DNA of 25,347 bases from an uncultured Gemella sp. (GTDB lineage: Bacteria > Bacillota > Bacilli > Staphylococcales > Gemellaceae), in NCBI RefSeq assembly GCF_900766305.1, contig NZ_CAAFUZ010000052.1, positions 1-25,347 of the forward strand. Reading direction: 5' to 3'. This document shows, piece after piece, positions 16,054 through 24,583 of this stretch. The notes beneath the pieces were generated by a model. That model was not told the DNA's origin. It saw only the letters and a list, made by a program, of their open reading frames with translations, and did no database searches. How positions within the stretch are numbered: the stretch's first letter is position 1; each line of letters opens with the position of its first letter. The translations under genes were made by a program, and so were the position numbers.

Positions 16054-16263
16054 TTAATTTCCTTTCTTCTTAGGAGTTATATCTTCTCCATTTTCATTAA
16101 TTACTCTTGTATTATCTAATATGTTTCTCATATTAGCTTTAAAATTCTGTAAATATAATTGTCTATATTTAGCTAATTCTTCTGCTTCCTCAGCAGTTAA
16201 TTCACGCTCTCTTTTTGTAGCATTAAGTGAATTAATTTTAGCAATAATTTCTGTCATTTCCAT
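16054..16263 (-). CDS. DUF896 (UPF0291) family protein, YnzC-like
   Basis: A small basic cytoplasmic protein of 69 residues if started at the ATG at 16263. The family pattern is clear: [51 protein letters not shown], two helices forming a hairpin, then a short tail ending in lysines. Function is unknown; relatives in Bacillus include YnzC. A GTG at 16275, overlapping the frr stop by 8 nt, and an ATG at 16257 are alternative starts. None has a good ribosome binding site, so translation probably depends on ribosomes finishing frr. The ATG at 16263, 4 nt after the frr stop, aligns best with the family. Confidence 0.85.
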   Translation of the reverse strand: MEMTEIIAKINSLNATKRERELTAEEAEELAKYRQLYLQNFKANMRNILDNTRVINENGEDITPKKKGN

Positions 16264-16267
16264 ATTA

Positions 16268-16825
16268 TTATACACTCATTAACTCATCTTGTTTTTCTTT
16301 AGTAACTTTATCGATTTCAGCAACGAATTTATCAGTTACTTTTTGAATATCATCAGAATATCCTTTTAAATCGTCCTCAGTAATTTGAGAAGCTTTTTCT
16401 AATTTTTTCATAGCATCCATTGCATCACGACGAACATTACGTACAGCAACTTTAGCTCCTTCAGATTCTTTACCTACTAATTTAGCAAGTTCTTTACGAC
16501 GTTCCTCAGTTAAAGCTGGGAATACGATACGAATTACTGTTCCATCATTAGCTGGATTTAATCCTAAATCAGATGCTTGAATAGCTTTTTCAATATCTCC
16601 TAATAAAGTCTTTTCGTATGGAGAAATTACAAGCATTTTAGGTTCTGGTACAGAAACCCCTGCAACTTGGTTAATCGGAGTTGGTACACCATAGTAGTCA
16701 ACTGTTAATCTATCTAAAACAGCAGCACTAGCTTTACCAGCTCTGATAGATGCTAATTCACGACGTAAACTAGCGATCGCTTTTTCCATTCTTTCGTTTA
16801 AATTATTCATTATTTGTTCAGGCAT
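16268..16825 (-). CDS. frr: Ribosome recycling factor
   Basis: The 185-residue protein splits post-termination ribosomes together with EF-G. The family blocks [27 protein letters not shown] (near residues 18-44), [14 protein letters not shown], and [31 protein letters not shown] are all present, and the length is standard. TTAGGAG lies 8 nt before the ATG at 16825. It follows pyrH by 24 nt, the conserved pyrH-frr pairing. Nothing is unusual. Confidence 0.97.
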   Translation of the reverse strand: MPEQIMNNLNERMEKAIASLRRELASIRAGKASAAVLDRLTVDYYGVPTPINQVAGVSVPEPKMLVISPYEKTLLGDIEKAIQASDLGLNPANDGTVIRIVFPALTEERRKELAKLVGKESEGAKVAVRNVRRDAMDAMKKLEKASQITEDDLKGYSDDIQKVTDKFVAEIDKVTKEKQDELMSV

Positions 16826-16849
16826 AATTGTAAACTCCTAATATAAATT

Positions 16850-17563
16850 TTATTCAATAATTGTTCCTAGATTTGAATCAGAAACAACTTTAACAATATT
16901 ATCTGCATCATCTATTGAAAAGACAATAATTGGCAGGTGATTATCCATACAGAATGTAATTGCTGTAGAATCCATTATTGTTAACCCTTTGTTCATAATA
17001 TCCATGTATGATAACTTATCATATTTAGTTGCTGTACTGTCAAGTTTTGGATCAGCAGAGTAAACACCGTCTACTCCATTTTTACCCATTAAAATAGCTT
17101 CAGCACCAATTTCTTTTGCACGTAATGCCGCTGTTGTATCTGTTGAGAAATATGGATTTCCAATTCCAGCCGCAAATATAGCAACACGACCTTTTTCTAA
17201 GTGTCTAATTGCACGTCTTCTAATATATGGTTCAGCCATTGCTTTCATTTCAACAGAAGTTAATACACGTGTATCAACACCTTTTTGTTCTAATGAATCT
17301 TGTAATGCTAATGAGTTCATAACTGTAGCTAACATTCCCATTGAGTCAGCTGTAGCACGTTCCATCCCTAGTTCTTCACCAGTTTTTCCACGCCAGATGT
17401 TTCCTCCACCAACAACAATAGCAACTTCTACCCCTTGTTTTACTACCTCTACGATTTGAGATGTTATTTTTGTAACAACTTCAGAATCAATACCGAATCC
17501 TTTTCCACCTGCTAGTGCTTCACCACTTAGCTTATATAAAACTCTTTTATATTTAGTAGCCAT
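16850..17563 (-). CDS. pyrH: Uridylate (UMP) kinase
   Basis: This 237-residue enzyme phosphorylates UMP to UDP. It is of the amino-acid-kinase fold, with [17 protein letters not shown] near residues 11-27, the glycine-rich [13 protein letters not shown] at about 51-63, and [36 protein letters not shown]. Bacterial PyrH is a hexamer regulated by GTP and UTP. AGGAGG precedes the ATG at 17563. The gene follows the tsf terminator, so pyrH-frr-DUF896-yneF forms its own transcript or lives on readthrough. A weak -10 (TATAGT at about 17599-17604, minus) is the only promoter candidate. Confidence 0.97.
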   Translation of the reverse strand: MATKYKRVLYKLSGEALAGGKGFGIDSEVVTKITSQIVEVVKQGVEVAIVVGGGNIWRGKTGEELGMERATADSMGMLATVMNSLALQDSLEQKGVDTRVLTSVEMKAMAEPYIRRRAIRHLEKGRVAIFAAGIGNPYFSTDTTAALRAKEIGAEAILMGKNGVDGVYSADPKLDSTATKYDKLSYMDIMNKGLTIMDSTAITFCMDNHLPIIVFSIDDADNIVKVVSDSNLGTIIE

Positions 17564-17616
17564 TTCTATCCTCCTAATAAATTACAGACATTATTGTTTC
17601 TACTATACTAATTTTT

Positions 17617-17646
17617 TAAAAAAGCACACACAAGAAGTGTGTGCTT
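17617..17646 (-). terminator. Terminator of rpsB-tsf
   Basis: On the minus strand AAGCACACAC and GTGTGTGCTT form a perfect 10-bp stem with a TTCTT loop, followed by TTTT and more A/T. It starts about 37 bp after the tsf stop and separates tsf from pyrH. Confidence 0.93.
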
Positions 17647-17682
17647 AACCTCTTTTAATAAAATATATTAAATAGAGAATTA

Positions 17683-18570
17683 TTATTTGCTAGCGTTAAC
17701 TTGGCTCATTACTTCTTCAGCAAAGTTATCTTCTTTTTTCTCGATACCTTCACCAACTTCGTAACGTACGAATTTAGCAAGTTTTCCACCTTTTGATGCT
17801 ACGAATTTTTCAACAGTGAAACTATCGTCTTTAACGAATTTTTGTTTAACAACTGTGATTTCTTCTAGGAATTTGTTAATTCTACCAACGATCATTTTTT
17901 CAACGATGTTAGCAGGTTTTCCTTCGTTTAATGCTTGCTCAGTTAATACTTTTTTCTCGTGCTCAAGTACATCAGCTGGTACTTCGCTTTCGTCTAAGTA
18001 TTTAGGAGCTAAAGCAGCGATGTGCATTGCAACATCTTTAGCTGCTTCTTCATCAGTGCTTCCTTCAACAAGAGTAAGAACACCAATTCTTCCTCCCATG
18101 TGAGAGTATGCACCGAATGCATCAGCGTCAGATTTAGTTACAACTTCAAATCTTCTTAATGAAAGTTTTTCACCGATTGTAGCGATACCTTCGTTAATTA
18201 CTGCTTCAACAGTTCCACCTTGAGCTTCTACTTGAAGAGCTTCTTCTAAAGTTTTTGGTTCAGCTGCTAAGATAGCTTCTGCAACATTTTTTACTAAAGC
18301 AACGAATTTTTCGTTTTTAGCAACGAAGTCAGTTTCTGAGTTGATTTCTAAGATAACAGCTTTGTTACCTTTAACTTCGATGTAAGAAAGACCTTCTGCA
18401 GCGATTCTGTCAGCTTTTTTAGCTGCTTTAGCGATACCATTTTCTCTTAGGTAGTCGATTGCTGCATCGATATCTCCATCAGTTTGAGTTAGTGCTTTTT
18501 TACAGTCCATCATACCAGCACCAGTACGTTCTCTTAATTCTTTTACCAAACTAGCTGTAATTTGTGCCAT
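17683..18570 (-). CDS. tsf: Translation elongation factor Ts
   Basis: The 295-residue nucleotide exchange factor regenerates EF-Tu-GTP. The N-terminal UBA-like domain contains the signature [16 protein letters not shown] at about 12-27 and the EF-Tu contact [11 protein letters not shown] at about 76-86. The core is followed by the second subdomain, with [13 protein letters not shown]. Length fits the Bacilli type. CGGAGG precedes the ATG at 18570. It is 57 bp after rpsB and is co-transcribed with it, as in nearly all bacteria. Confidence 0.97.
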   Translation of the reverse strand: MAQITASLVKELRERTGAGMMDCKKALTQTDGDIDAAIDYLRENGIAKAAKKADRIAAEGLSYIEVKGNKAVILEINSETDFVAKNEKFVALVKNVAEAILAAEPKTLEEALQVEAQGGTVEAVINEGIATIGEKLSLRRFEVVTKSDADAFGAYSHMGGRIGVLTLVEGSTDEEAAKDVAMHIAALAPKYLDESEVPADVLEHEKKVLTEQALNEGKPANIVEKMIVGRINKFLEEITVVKQKFVKDDSFTVEKFVASKGGKLAKFVRYEVGEGIEKKEDNFAEEVMSQVNASK

Positions 18571-18627
18571 TTTGATTTGCCTCCGTTATTTTATTATTAA
18601 TTTTTTTATTTGTTTTATAATCTAAAA

Positions 18628-19362
18628 TTATTCTTCAGTTGCTTCTACTTCTTCAGAAACTTCTTCAGTTTCTTCGATGTTACCTTCGTTGTAAGCTACA
18701 AAAGCGTCTGCCATTTTAGCTGTTAATAATTTAACTGCACGGATAGCGTCATCGTTTGCAGGGATTACGTAATCAACATCATCTGGATCACAGTTTGTAT
18801 CTACGATACCTACTACAGGGATTCCTAATTTTTTAGCTTCAGCAATTGCGTTGTGCTCTTTTTTAGGATCTACTACGAAGATTGCATCTGGCATACCTTT
18901 CATTTCACGGATTCCACCTAAGAATTTAACTAATTTATCGTATTCTTTTCTTAATTCGATAACTTCTTTTTTAGGTAGTACTTCGAATACTCCATCAGCT
19001 TCCATTTTTTCGATTTCAGCGATTCTGTCAATACGTCCTTTAATAGTTTTGTAGTTAGTTAAAGTTCCACCTAACCAACGGTGATTGATGTAGTATTGAC
19101 CACTTCTTTCAGCTTCTTCTTTAATAGCATCTTGTGCTTGTTTTTTAGTACCTACGAATAACATTTTTCCGCCTTGATCAGCTACTGATTTTACGAATTC
19201 GTATGCTTCATCAACTTTCTTAACTGTTTTTTGTAAGTCGATAATGTAGATACCGTTTCTTTCTGTGAAGATGTATTTATCCATTTTAGGGTTCCATCTT
19301 CTTGTTTGGTGACCGAAGTGTACACCAGCTTCTAATAATTGTTTCATTGAAATAACTGCCAT
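18628..19362 (-). CDS. rpsB: 30S ribosomal protein S2
   Basis: The 244-residue S2 protein contains [30 protein letters not shown] at the N-terminus, then [11 protein letters not shown] and [13 protein letters not shown]. The last conserved block is [36 protein letters not shown]. It binds the 30S head and interacts with S1-type proteins and the Shine-Dalgarno helix. The C-terminus is an acidic tail ([15 protein letters not shown]), common in low-GC Gram-positives. AAGGAGG lies 9 nt before the ATG at 19362; a second GGAGG is 15 bases further upstream. A structured leader suggests autoregulation. Confidence 0.97.
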   Translation of the reverse strand: MAVISMKQLLEAGVHFGHQTRRWNPKMDKYIFTERNGIYIIDLQKTVKKVDEAYEFVKSVADQGGKMLFVGTKKQAQDAIKEEAERSGQYYINHRWLGGTLTNYKTIKGRIDRIAEIEKMEADGVFEVLPKKEVIELRKEYDKLVKFLGGIREMKGMPDAIFVVDPKKEHNAIAEAKKLGIPVVGIVDTNCDPDDVDYVIPANDDAIRAVKLLTAKMADAFVAYNEGNIEETEEVSEEVEATEE

Positions 19363-19390
19363 AGTTATTTTCCTCCTTGGTTTTTTCCTC

Positions 19391-19447
19391 CGACATTCTC
19401 TAAGCTTACTGCAAACATAAATGCACCGAGCAGCTACTCAAATGTCG
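19391..19447 (-). ncRNA. Candidate structured leader of rpsB
   Basis: On the minus strand CGACATT (19447-19441) pairs with AATGTCG (19397-19391), closing about 43 nt that contain two smaller self-complementary parts, GAGTAGCTGCTC and TGCATTTATGTTTGCA. It ends directly against a GGAGG and lies 28 nt before the start codon. Placement between promoter and rpsB fits an S2 autoregulatory element. The closing stem is clear; the internal fold and the role are inferred. Confidence 0.55.
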
Positions 19448-19485
19448 TGTGTTATATTTTTGTTGATTTTTACTCAACTTTATTA

Positions 19486-19514
19486 ATTATATAGCATTAC
19501 CAACTAAAAATCAA
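19486..19514 (-). promoter_or_regulatory. Promoter of rpsB-tsf
   Basis: The minus strand has TTGATT (19514-19509), a 17-bp spacer and TATAAT (19491-19486). The transcript would start near 19479 and carry a leader of about 117 nt before rpsB. Confidence 0.85.
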
Positions 19515-19670
19515 GTATTTTAATAAAAATCCTATTAACAATTATCTTCCATTAATACTATATAATTTTTAACTAATTCTTATTAATCATTCTTCTATAT
19601 ATATATATGTACATATTATGAAAATTATTTCTAATTTTTCACTTTAATCAAAATTATTTCGTTTAAGAAC
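19515..19670. other. AT-rich intergenic stretch without recognised features
   Basis: Between the divergent rpsB and znuA promoters there is a run of alternating TA (TATATATATATATGTACATA near 19597-19617) and otherwise plain AT-rich DNA. I see no gene, hairpin with a T-run, or repeat I can name. Confidence 0.6.
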
Positions 19671-19699
19671 TTGATTTTTTTATAAAGTAGTATTATAAT
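19671..19699 (+). promoter_or_regulatory. Promoter of znuACB
   Basis: TTGATT (19671-19676), 17 bp and TATAAT (19694-19699) precede znuA by 43 bp. The predicted start, about 19706, falls at the edge of the Zur-box palindrome. Confidence 0.87.
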
Positions 19700-19708
19700 T
19701 TATTAGAA

Positions 19709-19721
19709 CGTAATAATTACG
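19709..19721. promoter_or_regulatory. Zur box (zinc-responsive operator)
   Basis: CGTAATAATTACG is a perfect 6-1-6 palindrome and matches the core of the Bacillus/Staphylococcus Zur operator (CGTAATnATTACG). It begins 10 bp after the -10 box, so zinc-loaded Zur bound here would block transcription initiation. The gene context, a zinc transporter, agrees. It does not match the AdcR box (TTAAC-N2-GTTAA type). Confidence 0.85.
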
Positions 19722-19742
19722 AATAACGGAGGAATATTACAA

Positions 19743-20798
19743 ATGAATAAATTTTTAAAATTAATATCAGTTGTTGCTGCGTTCGCCCTACTTTTAGTCG
19801 GATGTTCAAGCAAAACTAATTCTGGAGCTTCTAACTCTGGAAATAAAACGAAAATTGTTACTTCAGTAAACTTTTATGCAGAAGTAGCTAAGAGTATCGC
19901 AGGAGATAAAGCAGAAGTTTCTTCTATTATATCTTCTACTTCGGTAGATCCACACGATTTTGAACCAACTGCTCAAGATGCTAAAACTGTTGCTGATTCT
20001 AACATCGCTATCTTAAACGGTGGTGGGTACGATTCTTGGTTCGAAAAACTAACTGCTAATAGTAAAGACATTAAAAAAATTGACGGTGCTAAATTACTAG
20101 GTCTTAAAGATGGAGATAATGAACACATTTGGTACAACCCAGAAGTAATGAGTAAAGTTGCAGACGAACTTACTAAAGTCTTATCTGAAAAAGATTCTGC
20201 TAATAAAGATTTCTATGAAAAAAATAGAGATAACTACAAAAAAGAACTTTCAAAAATTACTGACAAAATTAATTCTTTAAAAGATAAAGCAAATGGAAAA
20301 TCAGTATTAACAACTGAACCAGTTTTTGAATATGCAGTTGATGCTCTAGGATTCAAAACAACAGACCAAGTTAAAAAACTAGCTCAAGCTACTGAAGAAG
20401 GAAATGACCCTGCACCTCAAGATTTAAAAGCTATTCAAGAACAAATTAAATCTAAACAAATTTCATTAATCATCAACAATGTTCAAACAACTAATAAAAC
20501 TATCGAAGGATTAATTAGTCTAGCTGAACAAAATAAAGTTCCAGTACTTAATGTAACAGAAACTCAACCTGATGGTAAAACTTACATCGAGTGGATGTTA
20601 GATCAATACAATAAACTTGAAGAAATTTTAAATGGTGGAGCTGGTGAAAAAGCTTATCATGTTGAAGGTGCTGATGAAGGACACTCTCATGATCACGGAC
20701 ACGAAGGTCATTCTCATGAAGGACACTCTCACAGTCATTCTCACGATGACAAAGATCATGATCATGACCACGATCACGAAAAAGAACATAAACATTAA
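19743..20798 (+). CDS. znuA: Zinc ABC transporter substrate-binding lipoprotein with C-terminal His-rich tail
   Basis: The 351-residue lipoprotein starts with a signal peptide ending in LLVGC; C21 would carry the lipid. It is a TroA-type metal receptor. H71 (VDPHDFEP) and H128 (NEHIWYNP) match the first two ligands of the family. The third position, usually a histidine, is E192 in TTEPVFEYAVDALGF, and E273 (NVTETQPDG) is the likely fourth. Instead of a His-rich loop in the middle of the protein, the last 38 residues (314-351) contain 16 histidines with Asp and Glu. The tail is in frame and ends at a normal TAA. CGGAGG lies about 12 nt before the ATG. Zinc is the likely metal because of the Zur box; manganese is less likely. 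Confidence 0.92.
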   Translation: MNKFLKLISVVAAFALLLVGCSSKTNSGASNSGNKTKIVTSVNFYAEVAKSIAGDKAEVSSIISSTSVDPHDFEPTAQDAKTVADSNIAILNGGGYDSWFEKLTANSKDIKKIDGAKLLGLKDGDNEHIWYNPEVMSKVADELTKVLSEKDSANKDFYEKNRDNYKKELSKITDKINSLKDKANGKSVLTTEPVFEYAVDALGFKTTDQVKKLAQATEEGNDPAPQDLKAIQEQIKSKQISLIINNVQTTNKTIEGLISLAEQNKVPVLNVTETQPDGKTYIEWMLDQYNKLEEILNGGAGEKAYHVEGADEGHSHDHGHEGHSHEGHSHSHSHDDKDHDHDHDHEKEHKH

Positions 20799-20850
20799 TA
20801 CGAAGATTAAAAATTAGTCTTCACATATTATAAATATGTAGTATAATATA

Positions 20851-20885
20851 AAGAAGAGATTCTAAATCGTATCTCTTCTTTTTTA
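20851..20885 (+). terminator. Hairpin terminator between znuA and znuC
   Basis: AAGAAGAGAT (20851-20860) pairs with ATCTCTTCTT (20871-20880) around a 10-nt loop and runs into TTTTTT. It lies 53 bp after znuA and 39 bp before znuC, so it probably lets only part of the transcription continue. A second, weaker hairpin, GAAGATTAA with TTAGTCTTC, is at 20802-20822 without a T-run. Confidence 0.8.
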
Positions 20886-20923
20886 TATTAAAAATAAAAT
20901 TTTAAATTTACTTAGGAGATTTT

Positions 20924-21634
20924 ATGGCTGAACTTAAAATAAAAAATCTCACTTATTCAATAGGAGATAAGACAATATTAGATAACATTACATTTTCTGT
21001 AACTTCAGGAGATGTTGTTGCTGTTGTTGGAAAAAATGGTGTTGGTAAAACTACATTATTAAACAACATTCTAGAAAAATTAAATAAAACTAGCCAGATT
21101 ACACTTGTTGGAGAAAATCCAACTCTTGGATATGTTCCTCAGTTCAGACAAATAGATGAAGAACTTCCTCTATCTGCTACAGACTTTGTATCACTTCCTA
21201 TTCAAAAAGGATTTCTTCCATGGCTTAGTAAAAAAGAAAAAGAAAGCATTAAAGAAGCATTAGAATTAACAAATTCTCTAAAACTTCAAAATAAATCTAT
21301 AGGTACTCTCTCAGGTGGAGAAAAACAACGTGTATTTTTAGCACAAGCATTGGTAAATAGACCAAACTTATTGCTTCTTGATGAATTTACATCTAACCTT
21401 GATAAAACTAGTGAAATCGAATGTATGACTTTAGTAAAAGAAATTACAAAGAAAGAAAACATTATTACTTTATGTATAACACATGAACTTTCACTCCTTG
21501 ACGAAAAATACATTGATAAAATACTTTATCTAGAAGAAGGTTGCTTTAAATTTATTAGTATAGAAGATTACAATATAGAAAAAAATAATCTAAAACTATG
21601 CAAACACTATGTAGGAGATAACAACCATGTTTAA
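20924..21634 (+). CDS. znuC: Zinc ABC transporter ATP-binding protein
   Basis: The 236-residue ATPase has Walker A GKNGVGKTT at about 36-44, signature LSGGEKQRVFLAQAL at about 128-142, Walker B LLLLDEFTSNLD and the switch histidine in CITHELSLL. The usual DEP after Walker B is DEF, a substitution seen in the metal-type family. FVSLPIQKGFLPWLS fits the ZnuC/AdcC class. AGGAG lies 7 nt before the ATG. The 3' end overlaps znuB by 8 nt. It would energise the permease ZnuB with ZnuA as the receptor. Confidence 0.92.
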   Translation: MAELKIKNLTYSIGDKTILDNITFSVTSGDVVAVVGKNGVGKTTLLNNILEKLNKTSQITLVGENPTLGYVPQFRQIDEELPLSATDFVSLPIQKGFLPWLSKKEKESIKEALELTNSLKLQNKSIGTLSGGEKQRVFLAQALVNRPNLLLLDEFTSNLDKTSEIECMTLVKEITKKENIITLCITHELSLLDEKYIDKILYLEEGCFKFISIEDYNIEKNNLKLCKHYVGDNNHV

Positions 21635-22421
21635 TTATGATTTTATGCAAAATGCTTTTATAGCTGGTACAATTGTTGCAATAATGGCAGGTTATATCGG
21701 TGTGTTTGTAATGGCTAGAAATATGTCATTTATCTCACATACCCTATCTCATGTCGGATTCGCAGGAGCAGCTTTCGCTGTTTTCTTAGGTATAAATCCA
21801 ATTTACGGATTATTAATTTTCACTGTCACAATGTCATATTTAGTTGGACATCTAAGTGTGAAAGCATTTAGACGTGAGGCGACAGTAAGTGTAATGTTAG
21901 GAATATTCTTAGGCTTAGGATTATTATTCTTATCATTAACACCTAAAAGTACAAGCTATGTTAACAACATACTATTTGGTAGTGTTGTTTCTATAACAAG
22001 AGACGATGTAAAATTAATATTTACACTAGCACTTGCTGTAATACTGCTACTTTCTATCTTTTATAGAAAAATAAAATTCGATTCATTTGATGCGATTGGG
22101 GCAAAAGCATTAGGACTTAACGGAAAATTTATTTCAATATTTTTCTTAGTTTTACTTTCAGTTGCCACAAGTATCACAGTACCTGTAGTAGGAGCATTAT
22201 TAATGTTCGTCCTACTAACAGTTCCTGCTAGTGCAGCAAGATATCTTACTAATAAAGTAGGTCTAATGATAGCAATATCAATATCGTTCGCGTTAATTGG
22301 TACATGGGCAGGGATTACTCTTTCATATTACACTTCCCTACCTACTACTTTCTTTATAGCAACTATCGAAGCACTATTCTACTTTTCTAGTTTAGGCTAC
22401 TATAACCTAAAGAGAAAATAA
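21627..22421 (+). CDS. znuB: Zinc ABC transporter permease (ABC-3 family)
   Basis: The 264-residue membrane protein has about seven to eight hydrophobic segments. It matches the ABC-3 family of Zn/Mn/Fe permeases, with MARNMSFISHTLSHVGFAGAAFA near residues 29-51 and the PVVGALLMFVLLTVPASAARYLTNK block near 191-215, which carries the coupling helix. It overlaps znuC by 8 nt, with AGGAG inside znuC, so synthesis is coupled. The operon ends at the long hairpin at 22435-22502. Zinc specificity is inferred from the Zur box. Confidence 0.93.
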   Translation: MFNYDFMQNAFIAGTIVAIMAGYIGVFVMARNMSFISHTLSHVGFAGAAFAVFLGINPIYGLLIFTVTMSYLVGHLSVKAFRREATVSVMLGIFLGLGLLFLSLTPKSTSYVNNILFGSVVSITRDDVKLIFTLALAVILLLSIFYRKIKFDSFDAIGAKALGLNGKFISIFFLVLLSVATSITVPVVGALLMFVLLTVPASAARYLTNKVGLMIAISISFALIGTWAGITLSYYTSLPTTFFIATIEALFYFSSLGYYNLKRK

Positions 22422-22434
22422 TATGATTTAAAAT

Positions 22435-22502
22435 AAACCGGGGTTGACTCGACAAAATCGATTTCTACGAAATCACGATTTTTGAGTCACTCCCGGTTTT
22501 TA
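22435..22502 (+). terminator. Long hairpin terminator of znuACB
   Basis: Four paired blocks: AAACCGGG with CCCGGTTT, TGACTC with GAGTCA, AAAATCG with CGATTTT, and ATTTC with GAAAT around a TAC loop, with small internal loops. A TTTTT run at 22497-22501 follows. At about 65 nt it is much longer and more GC-rich at its base than the other terminators here and may be a dispersed element. Confidence 0.85.
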
Positions 22503-22527
22503 ATTATTCCTCTTAAATATTTATCAC

Positions 22528-22563
22528 AAAAAAATGCCCTAGTCTTATTTCTAAAACTAGGGC
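22528..22563 (-). terminator. Terminator of ezrA
   Basis: On the minus strand GCCCTAGT pairs with ACTAGGGC, the loop is TTTAGAAATAAG, and after an A comes a run of seven Ts (22534-22528). It lies 7 bp beyond the ezrA stop. Confidence 0.9.
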
Positions 22564-22570
22564 TTCTTTA

Positions 22571-24265
22571 TTATCTAGGTTTTACTGAATTTCTAATTCT
22601 TTCGTATGCACCTGGCTCAACTTTATCTAGAGAATTTCTAATAATTTCTAGAGTTTTGTTGTAACGATACTCTCTATAATATTGTTCAGCAACTGTTAAT
22701 TGTTGGTGGAATTCAACATTATCTTTTCTGTATCTATTCGCATAACGAATAAGTTTTTCGATTAATTCAATATCAGTAAGAATGTTATTTACTTCAGATG
22801 AATAAATATCAAGTGATTCTTCAGCTTCAGCAACTGCACGTTTTAGTAAATCGATATTGATAGGTTCTTTTTTAAGTTCTTCAATAGCGTATCTATAACT
22901 ATCAGTTACATCTTTATATAAAACGATAAATCTATCACTGAATCCTGGAACACGTGAGTTATCTAATTTACGTTTAATAACTTCTTTTTCTTGGTTAATG
23001 AAGATAAGTTTTTCACGAGCGTGACCTTCTTCTTCACGAAGACTTGTTAAGTATCTAGAATAATTTGTTTGGTCTTCTTCGATTTTTTCTAATCCTTGAC
23101 CTAATAATTCTACTTTTTCTTTTAAGTCTTTATAGTTTAATTTCGGTTGATTATTAATATACACATCAATATCATGTTTAACATCAAGTAAATCACTTAA
23201 CTCATCGTAGTAGTTAGCAACCATTTCTTCATCTTTTTGATAAATTTGGTATCTATTTTTGATTTCTTGAATATTATTGTATAGAGCTTCGTTTAATTTA
23301 TCTTGTAATTCAAGTTTATTAGTAATCTCTCTATAGTTTTCTTCAATATATTTTTTATAATCAAGTTCTTTTTTTAGATCATTAGAAACTTCATCGATAA
23401 CATCATAAATACCATCAAGAATGTTTTCAATTAGATCAATATCTCCAGATTTAACTTTTTCACGAGCATCGCTTAATTGCCAAACAATACTTTCAATTTT
23501 ACTTGAAATTTCTAAGTGAGTAAGTTTAAATCCTTTTTTCTCCATTTCCTCAACTTTAAGTCTTAATGACTGAATTTGAGCTGGACAAGTTTTTTCAATT
23601 TCTTTTAACAGATCAGGCAGTACTTCCATTCTCTCTTTAAGATTATCAATTAATCCCTTAACAGTATTAATTTTATCTTGTGCTTCGATGTACTTACCAG
23701 TAGATGTTAGAAGTTTGAAATCATCAAGTTGTGGAGCTATTTCTTTGATATTTTGTTCAAATTGTTCTGCAGCTGCTCCGTATTGATGACGCTTAGCTAA
23801 TAGTTCTCTATTAAGCTCTTTGTACTCAACTACGATTTCTTCATATAGTTCTCTATTTCTAGGTTCAACTTCTGTTAATTCTTTAATTTCTCTTCTTATT
23901 CCAGCGATTCTATCTTTAATATTTGCTATTAATTCACCACTGTTCATAATTACTTCATCAGCACGTTTGAAATTAAATTTATCAATATAAGTTTCTGCAC
24001 TATAAAGATCTCTGTCAAGTTCTTCAATATCGATGCTTTGAATTTCGTACCATTCACTTTCCCATTGAGCATAAAGTTTTTCAGCTTTACCAGCAATTTC
24101 CAGCGCTTTTACTTTTTTCAAATCATCAGATAGTGTTTCTCTCTCTAGCTCATCTTTCATAACTAAAAGAGGGTATAAATCTTGTTTTTTCCTATTTCTA
24201 AAGACGAATAGTGCAACTACTCCTCCAAGAACAAGGATACACACAAATAAAAATATATATGTCAT
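22571..24265 (-). CDS. ezrA: Septation ring formation regulator EzrA
   Basis: The 564-residue protein has an N-terminal membrane anchor (residues 3-22, YIFLFVCILVLGGVVALFVF) with the rest in the cytoplasm. It is almost all helical, rich in Glu, Lys and Leu, and made of repeated coiled-coil modules like the spectrin-type arc of EzrA. The conserved C-terminal patch, NRYRKDN then AEQYYREYRYNKTLEIIRNSLDKVEPG, is present. It binds FtsZ and penicillin-binding proteins and limits Z-ring assembly to midcell in low-GC Gram-positives. AGGGGG lies 8 nt before the ATG at 24265. It stands alone, with its own promoter and terminator. Confidence 0.95.
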   Translation of the reverse strand: MTYIFLFVCILVLGGVVALFVFRNRKKQDLYPLLVMKDELERETLSDDLKKVKALEIAGKAEKLYAQWESEWYEIQSIDIEELDRDLYSAETYIDKFNFKRADEVIMNSGELIANIKDRIAGIRREIKELTEVEPRNRELYEEIVVEYKELNRELLAKRHQYGAAAEQFEQNIKEIAPQLDDFKLLTSTGKYIEAQDKINTVKGLIDNLKERMEVLPDLLKEIEKTCPAQIQSLRLKVEEMEKKGFKLTHLEISSKIESIVWQLSDAREKVKSGDIDLIENILDGIYDVIDEVSNDLKKELDYKKYIEENYREITNKLELQDKLNEALYNNIQEIKNRYQIYQKDEEMVANYYDELSDLLDVKHDIDVYINNQPKLNYKDLKEKVELLGQGLEKIEEDQTNYSRYLTSLREEEGHAREKLIFINQEKEVIKRKLDNSRVPGFSDRFIVLYKDVTDSYRYAIEELKKEPINIDLLKRAVAEAEESLDIYSSEVNNILTDIELIEKLIRYANRYRKDNVEFHQQLTVAEQYYREYRYNKTLEIIRNSLDKVEPGAYERIRNSVKPR

Positions 24266-24328
24266 ATATCTTCCCCCTGAAATTTTATATTTAATTTTTT
24301 ACGTTTATTAATACAATAACCTAACAAA

Positions 24329-24337
24329 ATTATACCA
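24329..24337 (-). promoter_or_regulatory. Extended -10 promoter of ezrA
   Basis: TGGTATAAT on the minus strand, 64 bp before the ezrA ATG, the same extended -10 as at asp23 and dnaX. A TTTGTT 17 bp upstream could act as a weak -35. The rest of the 24266-24583 interval is very AT-rich and holds nothing else I can name. Confidence 0.65.
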
Positions 24338-24583
24338 TTTTTATCACAAAAAACAAAGTGTTTCAATCACTTTTTTAATTTTTTTTCAATATTTTTTTAT
24401 CTAGCAAATAACTAAATATTTTTTATTTATTGTTATTTTTTAACCATAGTAAATAATCATTAATAAATAAATTACATTCTAAACTTTCTAAACAATATTA
24501 TTTAAAAACTATTATACTTATCACTTTATTTTTTGTTACTATTATGCGAAAATATAGTAAAGTCTTTTAAAAGAGGTATTTTA

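Noticed and set aside
19597..19617. Alternating TA tract as a regulatory or phase-variable repeat
   Set aside because: It is short, lies between two promoters without overlapping either, and is expected in DNA of this composition.
20632..20817. Second open frame overlapping the His-rich end of znuA
   Set aside because: It is the shifted reading of the CAT/GAC-rich repeat, giving low-complexity Met/Ile/Thr sequence, with no ribosome binding site of its own.
22482..22664. Plus-strand open frame of 60 codons between znuB and ezrA
   Set aside because: It crosses two terminators and the ezrA 3' end in the opposite strand, with no ribosome binding site or family pattern.
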